This document shows, piece after piece, positions 9,911 through 18,578 of a stretch of 18,578 bases of DNA (position 1 is its first letter; each line of letters begins with the position of its first letter). Position numbers and translations under genes: made by a program. This stretch comes from Cochliopodium minus (Eukaryota > Discosea > Himatismenida > Cochliopodiidae), in assembly GCA_024220525.1 (NCBI GenBank), contig JAMYWO010000003.1:221573-240150 (forward strand). Direction: 5' to 3'. The notes beneath the pieces are model-generated. The model was not told where the DNA came from. It was given only the letters and a program-made list of their open reading frames with translations, and ran no database searches.

Positions 9911-11506
9911 TTAAAGTAAATGTAACAATTGTTCTTTTAATTCAACGAGAGTGATTCTTGTGGAAGGGTTGGGATCCAAACACTTTTCCCATAAAGGAAT
10001 TAAAGGGCGAACATTTTTGTCGGAAAAGTCTTTTGGAAAGGAAGGATGTTTCCCCATAGATATCAGTTTCATCACATCCATTTGATTTTCTTCGAAATAG
10101 GGCTTCATGTTTGTCATCAGTTCAAAGATTACCATACCTTCCAAAAAAACAATGAATAAATAATAAAATAAAAAAAAAGAATAAAATTTAAATGTTACGA
10201 AAATAAAAATACAAAAAAAAAAAAAAACAAAAAAATTTGAATGTGATGATAATAAAAATACAAAATAAACAAATAAAAAATTAAAACAGTTATATTAAAA
10301 TAAAAATATTAAATTAGAAGAAAAAACAAAGAATAAATTTAACAAAGAATAAATAATAAATAAAAAAATAATAATCAAATTAAAAAAAAATTTAAATTTC
10401 ATGAAAATAAAAATAAAATAAAAAAAATTAATAATAGAAAGATTTAAAAAAATATTAAAAATATTTAAAAATAATAAAAAAAATTTACCTAAACTCCAAA
10501 CATCAGCACTAAAAGTATATTCCCTGACATTACCAGAATTGAGAACTTCAGGTGCCAACCAACAAACAGTGCCCACAATGGTCTTCGCTTGGGAATTTCC
10601 CGAAACGATTTTCGCTCTGTCAAAGTCTCCAATGGATAAATATGATATTTCACTTGAACTGTTGTAATTTACAAAAATGTTATCGCTTTTGATGTCTCTG
10701 TGTATTATTTCCTCTCGTGTAAAAAAACATCAATCCCTTTAAAAATTATTTTTAAATATTTTATTTTTCGTGTAAATATTTTATTTTAATATTTTTTTTA
10801 TTTTTTATCTGAATTTATTCTATTTATTTTTACTTTATTTTTAATTTTTTGTTTTTAAATTATTTTATTTCAATATAATTCATTTTTATTTTTGTAAATT
10901 TTTTAAATTTAACCTTTTTAATTTTATTTATCTTTTATTTTATTTATTTATTTTTTATTATTATTTTTTACCTTGACAATGTCGAGTGATAGTTTAATAA
11001 TTTTTCAAAGTCAAATATTTTTTTGGTTGTTCAATGATGACAACTTTTGTGCCAAAGTCTCCTGTATCGAGAAACAAAGAGCCTCTGTTCGGAAAAAAAA
11101 AAAAATAAAAAAAAAAGATAAATGAAAATATATCAATAAAACAAAAAAAATAATAAAATATGTAAAAATTCATAAAATAAAATGAAAAATATATCAATAA
11201 AACAAAAAAATCAATAAAAATCGAATATCAATAAAAATAATAAAAATAACAAAAAATTTTAAATAATAAATCAAAAAAAATAATTAAATCAACAAAATTC
11301 ATAAAACAAAAAAAATGATAAAATATTAGAAAATAAAAAAAAAAAAAAAAAATGTAAAAATAAAAAAACATAAAAATAAATAAAATAAAATAAAATATAA
11401 TAAAACGAAAAAATCAATAAAACAAAAAAAAATAATAAAATAAAAATAAATAAAAAAATATGTAAAATAAAAATTAATCAAAACTTGAATATAATATTTT
11501 TTAAAA
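9911..11506 (-). CDS. PH-PAS-protein kinase, 3' part (kinase C-lobe), with a frameshifted copy of the upstream exons
   Basis: This holds the end of the kinase that starts at 3291. The last exon is 10137-9911 (TAA stop). The one before is 10736-10489, of which 10635-10489 is found only here. It encodes the activation segment with IGDFDRAKI (a DFD in place of DFG, residues 491-493), GTVCWLAPEVL (509-519), then SADVWSLGMVIFELMTN and a final lobe with the conserved Arg (PSTRITLVEL). From 10636 upward the sequence repeats 1-917. In this copy the exons are broken: the 10736 exon has seven A where copy one has five, and CC for CCC (net +1); the next exon, 11084-10972, is 113 nt against 117. The clean frame comes from reading 100-1 of copy one straight into 10635-10489. 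The stop is 238 bp from the helicase start at 9672, on the same strand. Confidence 0.88.
10138..10488. repeat. A-rich last intron of the kinase gene
   Basis: A 351-nt intron between the activation-loop exon and the C-lobe exon, of AAAATAAA-type sequence with GTAAATTT donor and TTTGGAAG acceptor. Long Phe-rich frames across it come from the repeat. Confidence 0.8.
10636..11506. repeat. Second copy of window bases 1 to about 917 (unmerged contig overlap)
   Basis: The sequence from 10636 (ATAAATATGATATTTCACTT) follows window position 1 onward through two kinase exons and their introns. It ends at 11506, exactly at the N; the matching point in copy one is about 917. Differences are mostly homopolymer lengths, plus one short unlike stretch near 10768-10785. 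Copy one keeps the kinase frame and this one does not. Both limits coincide with piece boundaries (window start, N), which favours an unmerged assembly overlap over a real genomic duplication. Confidence 0.9.
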
Positions 11507-11507
11507 A
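11507..11507. other. Single N: inferred B/C contig junction
   Basis: The 870-bp match to the window start ends exactly here, and the sequence to the right is unrelated. The kinase exon expected upstream (copy one, 1132-932) is absent after this base. Confidence 0.85.
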
Positions 11508-11826
11508 NGAATGAATCAAAAAAAGTTAATAACATTTTGTCAAATGTCATTTAATAATATCTAACAAAATTGATTTAAAACTCTTTAGACATGTCCAAAT
11601 ATTACAACTTTGTTAGCGGATATAAAATTTTTACTAAGAAAATTTGGACTGTTGTAATATTTTTGGACATCCCTAAAAACTCTTAATTTAAGTTTAAAGA
11701 TTTTTTCTTTTTTCTTTATTTCTCATTAATTTTGTGGTCAAATCATTGATTTTGGTGACAAACCAAAGATAGTATTTTTTGTACCAATAAATATTATCTT
11801 TCAAAAAAAAAAATTGATCTTATATA
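11508..11826. other. Intergenic region upstream of the RCC1 gene
   Basis: A 319-bp AT-rich stretch at the left end of contig C. It holds the inverted repeat at 11591-11670 and probably the RCC1 promoter. No exon with RCC1 features was found in it. Confidence 0.5.
11591..11670. repeat. Imperfect inverted repeat (18/20 bp arms, 42-bp spacer)
   Basis: The left arm ATGTCCAAATATTACAAC (11591-11608) is the reverse complement of the right arm GTTGTAATATTTTTGGACAT (11651-11670) except for two extra T. The spacer contains a further ATTTGGAC (11642-11649) able to pair with the left arm. It lies 157 bp before the RCC1 start. It may be a remnant of a small inverted-repeat element, a transcribed hairpin or a binding site; no transposase is nearby. 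Confidence 0.7.
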
Positions 11827-14110
11827 ATGTCTTTCCAATCCTATCACAGTTTCATCTATTATTGTAAATCTTTCCCTTAAATATTTCATTAAAATAAATT
11901 TTTTTTTTTTTGTTGATGAAAATAGCGAATGGAGAACTCTTTTCTTTTGGGAGGTAAGATAGATCAAGAACAATATAATTTTATCAAATTCTCTTTTATT
12001 CAAATGAACAGAAAAGGAAATGGCCAACTGGGAAAATCCTTCGATTCCAATCAACATACACCCCAATTCATAATGAATGATAAAACTATAAAATCAATTG
12101 TGGCTGCTCCTTATCATTCCATGATGTTGAAAGAAGATGGTGAATAATTTTATATATTACAAACAAAAAAAAAAAAAAAAAATAAAAAAAAATTAATTTA
12201 ACTTTTAAAAAAAAAAATTTCTTTGAACAAAAAATTAAAAAGGCAAACTATATATGTTTGGAGTGAATTCATCAGGAATGCTTGGACTTGGAGAAACTAA
12301 AGAGGCTAAAAGTAAATAAAAAAAATTTTTAAATAAACTAAAAAAAAAAAAATATCAAATAATAAGAAAAAAGATAAATTGTTACATATTTTGATTTTAT
12401 TTTTTTTGATTTTTTTTGAGTTCCTACTTATTTGACGGATGAGGTTGAGATGATTGCAGCAGGAGCTGAACATTCTCTTTGGACAAAAACAAATGGTGAT
12501 TTTTATGGTTGTGGTAAAAATGAATGTGGTATACTTTTCCAAAAAATTTTTATTTTTTTTTTAATATTTTCTATTTATTAATTTTTTTTTATTTTTTTTT
12601 TAATTTTTTTTACATCAATTTTGATTTTAATTTCATTGTCTTACTTTTCTTTTTATTTTTATTTAGGACAATTAGGAATAAATGGCAAAAACATTGTATA
12701 CGAACCGGAATTAATCATGAAAGATGCTAATATAAAAGAGATTGCAGGAGGGGGAGAACACACCATGATTCTCACTAAAAATGGAGGTTTTCATTATTTT
12801 TTTTTTTAAAAAAAGATTTAAATCTTTTAATTTTTTTTTTTAATTTTTTTTTTAAATTTTTTTTTAATATTTTTTTAAAAAAAGATGTTTTTGTTTTTGG
12901 GTAAAATATTTTTTCAAACTAAAATTTTTTTCAATTTAAATATTAAATCTTTTTAATATAGATCTGGTTGTGATGGACAATTAGGATTGGGTCATGACAA
13001 TTCGGTAAACACCCCCACTTTATTAATGAACGATCCCAATATCCTTTCTATTTCATGTGGATACCAACATTCTGTCATACTCAAAAACAATGGTGATTTA
13101 TTCACATTTGGGTAAATGAAAAAAATTGAAAAAAAATAAAATTAAAAAAAATAAAAAAATAAAAAAAATAAAAAAAATTGAAAAAAATATGAAAATAAAA
13201 TTTTAAAATATTATAATAAATAAAATATTTTTTAATAAAAGGTACAATCAGTCTGGAGAGTTGGGAAACGGTTTTGATATCCAAAAAAACACACCTCAAT
13301 TAATTATGAACGATCCCAATTTAACAAACGTTTATTCTGGTTTTCATCAGTCAATGGCACTTACTAATAAAGGTGATTTATATGCATGGGGAAGTAATTG
13401 TAATTATAATAACTTTTATTTTTTATTTTTTTTTTTTGACATTTATTTTTTAAAATTTTTATATTTAATTTATTTTTTTATTTTTCATTAATTTTTAATA
13501 TTTATTTCATTTTATTTGGATTTTTAATTTTATGTTATATTTTATTTTTGTTAGTGTTTGGACAACTTGGTGACGAGTCTAAACCCAATATTTTAACTCC
13601 AAAAATAGTTATGTCAGATCCAAAAATACTCAAAGTGGTCATGGGAGGTGAGATAAACATTAATTAATACCCCCAAAACTAAAAACCAATTTTTATTAAA
13701 ATTACATTTTAAAAAAGGTTATCACACAATGGTTTATAAATCTAATGGAGATTTGTTAGGTAAAAAATTTTATTGAATGAAATTTTAACAAATTATTAAA
13801 AATTCAAATATTTTTCATTTATTTTTTTAAATAATTTAATTTATTTTTTAAAGTGTTTGGCCAAGGAGATGAAGGACAATTAGGAATAAATAAAATAGAG
13901 AATCAATCAACGCCTCAAGTTTTACTAAACAGCAAAGACATATTAATTTTGTTGGCAGGGTCAAGAGACGTGGACTGGTCTCCTCAAAACCATTTTTGTT
14001 TCAACTTTTCTTTCCGAAATTCTGTTTTGTTTTTTATTTTGTCTTTGAAGAGAATCAAACACAAATTTCCAAAGTATGTTTTATATGAAATAATCAAGAA
14101 AATTATTTGA
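11827..14110 (+). CDS. RCC1-repeat (seven-bladed propeller) protein, twelve exons
   Basis: Exons: 11827-11863, 11926-11953, 12012-12139, 12243-12311, 12421-12528, 12667-12786, 12885-12900, 12962-13111, 13242-13399, 13555-13647, 13718-13759 and 13854-14110 (TGA); 401 aa. There are exactly seven NG(D/E)L..FG-type blade starts with GQLG-type turns: FSFGRKGNGQLG, YMFGVNSSGMLG, YGCGKNECGQLG, VFGSGCDGQLG, FTFGYNQSGELG, YAWGSNLFGQLG and VFGQGDEGQLG. That makes a full RCC1 propeller, with nothing visible that marks it as the Ran exchange factor itself. A 50-residue tail after the last blade carries WSPQNH, FRNSV, LSLKRIKHKFPKYVLYEIIK. The start is the first ATG in frame with blade 1. The donor after exon 6 (GTTTTC) is unusual. 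A protein-binding role is likely; the partner is unknown. Confidence 0.92.
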
Positions 14111-14158
14111 ATTTAAAACTTCTTTTGAAATTTTTTTTTATTTTATTTAATTAAAATT

Positions 14159-15451
14159 TTAAAATTCAAAACTTTTAAAAATTTGATCTATTGCAGTATT
14201 TTTTAAATCACCTTTTGTGATTTGCTTAACCATATTTGGATTACTTGAAACACGGCTCTTGACATCGTCATAACAGTTAGTAATGTCAGTTTTACAATGA
14301 ATGAGAAATTTAATATTTGAAAAACTTCCTTGTTTGTTTGAACACAATAGGTGGATGGGTTTTTTTTTGTCATAATCTTCTTGGTTGACATTTGCTTTGA
14401 ATAGAATTAAAAGTTTTATTGTTTCATTCGAAACAGAAAATGGATTGGCACAAGCAAAGTGAAGGGCCGACATACCTTTTTGATTTGTTAGATTAATATT
14501 TGATCTCGCTTCGATAAGGAATGACACAATTTCTGGTGAAGATTGGTAATACAAAGAATAATGCAAGGCAGTATTTCCTTTTGAATCAGTAGAGTTTATA
14601 TTGCATCTTAACTTAATTAAATGAAAAACTTCTTTTTTTGAAGCTGATCTTGATTTACAAAGAACATGTAATGGAGTCAAGTCTTCTTTATTTCTTAAAG
14701 TAGACAAGTTCTTTGAATTGATCATAGATTTAACATCATTATTTACATGAAAACCAAGTTTGTTTAAAAGAGAAATTGTTTCATTCATCATCCCCTTTGC
14801 ATCACTGTAATATTTTTCAAAGTCGTTGAGATTCAATTTAAGTATTTTTCTACTTTGGAGAGGAGAATACGTTCCAATTAAAGAATCTTTTTCAAAAATT
14901 TTTTCAATGGTCACAATATTATCTTTGCAGCTTATTTTAAATCTTTTTGAAACTTGAGATCCAACTTTATTGTTCACCCACAAAGTTTGTTTATCTTCGG
15001 TTAGCTTTCTCTTATCTCTTGTAACTGCTTGAGTATTCTCAAAATAAGATAAGTTACCAGTCCTTTTTTGATTCAATATAGGAAACTTATCACAAAGATT
15101 TACTTTATTTTTGGAAAAATTATCCCAAACTATTTTTTTATTTCCTTCACAAAAATTATGATTGGATACTTCTTCGATCGACATTTCTTGATCACAAAAG
15201 ATACACTTACAAACCTTTTTTTTGACGATTTCCGAAATGATTTTGTTTTCAACCAAAACACTTCGGCATTTATCACAAGTTTTATTGGTTGAACAAACAT
15301 GACAAAATGATTTATGACATAAGAGACAAGTCCTTGCTTTCAACAAAATGTTGTTACATTCACAAATCAAGTTTTCTGTTAATTCGCTCAACACAATAAA
15401 CTTTTCTTTTCCTTCAAGATCTCTTAAAATATAATCTCTATTGTTGTTCAT
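14159..15451 (-). CDS. RING-like/zinc-finger protein with ankyrin repeats, intronless
   Basis: One uninterrupted 430-codon frame, ATG at 15451 and TAA at 14161-14159. The N-terminus has a RING-like Cys cluster: C30, C32, C42, C45-H46, C50, C53, C59, C62 (LCHKSFCHVC, TCDKCR). It is followed by C81, C83, C86, H98 and C101, a C2HC finger like those after RING domains in TRAF-type proteins. Residues 105-255 are Lys/Asn-rich without a recognised domain. Residues about 258-400 are ankyrin repeats: TPLHVLCKS, NTALHYSLYY, MSALHFACAN and KPIHLLCSN, with spacing of about 35-37. This layout suggests an E3 ubiquitin ligase or adaptor that binds targets through ankyrin repeats; ligase activity is inferred, and the RING spacing is not canonical (C-x-C first pair). 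It converges on the RCC1 gene with 48 bp between stops. Confidence 0.86.
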   Translation of the reverse strand: MNNNRDYILRDLEGKEKFIVLSELTENLICECNNILLKARTCLLCHKSFCHVCSTNKTCDKCRSVLVENKIISEIVKKKVCKCIFCDQEMSIEEVSNHNFCEGNKKIVWDNFSKNKVNLCDKFPILNQKRTGNLSYFENTQAVTRDKRKLTEDKQTLWVNNKVGSQVSKRFKISCKDNIVTIEKIFEKDSLIGTYSPLQSRKILKLNLNDFEKYYSDAKGMMNETISLLNKLGFHVNNDVKSMINSKNLSTLRNKEDLTPLHVLCKSRSASKKEVFHLIKLRCNINSTDSKGNTALHYSLYYQSSPEIVSFLIEARSNINLTNQKGMSALHFACANPFSVSNETIKLLILFKANVNQEDYDKKKPIHLLCSNKQGSFSNIKFLIHCKTDITNCYDDVKSRVSSNPNMVKQITKGDLKNTAIDQIFKSFEF

Positions 15452-15647
15452 TTAATTTTTTTTTATTTTTTTATATATTTTTTTAAAATATTTTTTTTGT
15501 AAAAAAATAAATCAATTTTTTGGGATGAGATTTGTTTTAAAACTCAAGACCATTGTTTCAGAAAAAAAAAAAAATAATTGGACTTATCTCAATAATTAAA
15601 AAATAAACAAAATTAGTAAAGAAAAAAAAATAATTGGAAAAATTAGT
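15452..15647. other. Short intergenic region, helicase stop to ankyrin gene start
   Basis: A 196-bp AT-rich gap between two minus-strand genes. It has T/A homopolymers (15459-15500, 15560-15575) and must contain the helicase 3' end and the ankyrin gene promoter. No specific motif seen. Confidence 0.5.

Positions 15648-18578
<2,931 letters not shown>

Noticed and set aside
1-11506. A circular element of about 10.6 kb with terminal direct repeats
   Set aside because: Direct repeats at both ends fit a circle at first sight, but the helicase also needs segment C joined to B, the repeat ends at an N, and the genes are ordinary spliced nuclear genes.
11508-15451. A viral (amoeba giant virus) insert carrying the RCC1 and ankyrin genes
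   Set aside because: The RCC1 gene has eleven spliceosomal introns and the composition matches the neighbours; repeat-domain content alone is not evidence of viral origin.

Overview
The window looks like nuclear DNA of an extremely AT-rich, intron-dense protist. Exons are separated by GT-AG introns made mostly of A/T simple sequence. One protein carries long asparagine runs of the dictyostelid kind, and the gene content (a PAS kinase, RCC1 propellers, RING/ankyrin proteins) fits a free-living amoeba. The species cannot be named from sequence alone. TAA and TGA both act as stops, so the standard code fits. No rRNA, tRNA, CRISPR or intact mobile element was seen.

The main result is that the window appears to be three contigs in the wrong order. 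Single Ns at 7138 and 11507 divide it into A (1-7137), B (7139-11506) and C (11508-18578). The genes read correctly only as C-B-A, with all pieces in the orientation given. (i) A DEAD-box helicase has its 5' exons in B (9672-7333) and its 3' exons in C (18238-15648), and the junction is in frame. (ii) A PH-PAS-kinase has its 5' exons in A (3291-1) and its 3' exons in B (10635-9911). (iii) The start of A (1 to about 917) repeats the end of B (10636-11506), with differences mostly in homopolymer lengths; the overlap begins at base 1 and stops at the N. The two joined genes give uninterrupted frames of 792 and 611 codons.

Layout in the inferred true order: a seven-bladed RCC1 gene (+, 11827-14110); an intronless RING/zinc-finger-ankyrin gene (-, 14159-15451), whose stop is 48 bp from the RCC1 stop; a DDX42/SF3b125-like helicase (-); the PH-PAS-kinase (-); then, divergently, two tandem paralogues (+, 3828-5533 and 5714 onward) of a poorly known family with a conserved His and an Asn-Cys-Gln motif. 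The second paralogue is cut by the end of contig A.

Functionally the set is mixed: pre-mRNA processing (helicase), signalling (kinase), protein-protein scaffolds (RCC1, RING/ankyrin) and two possible papain-like-fold enzymes. Nothing suggests one co-regulated pathway. Much of the rest is intronic simple repeat, and the long Phe/Tyr/Ile/Leu-rich frames there are not genes.
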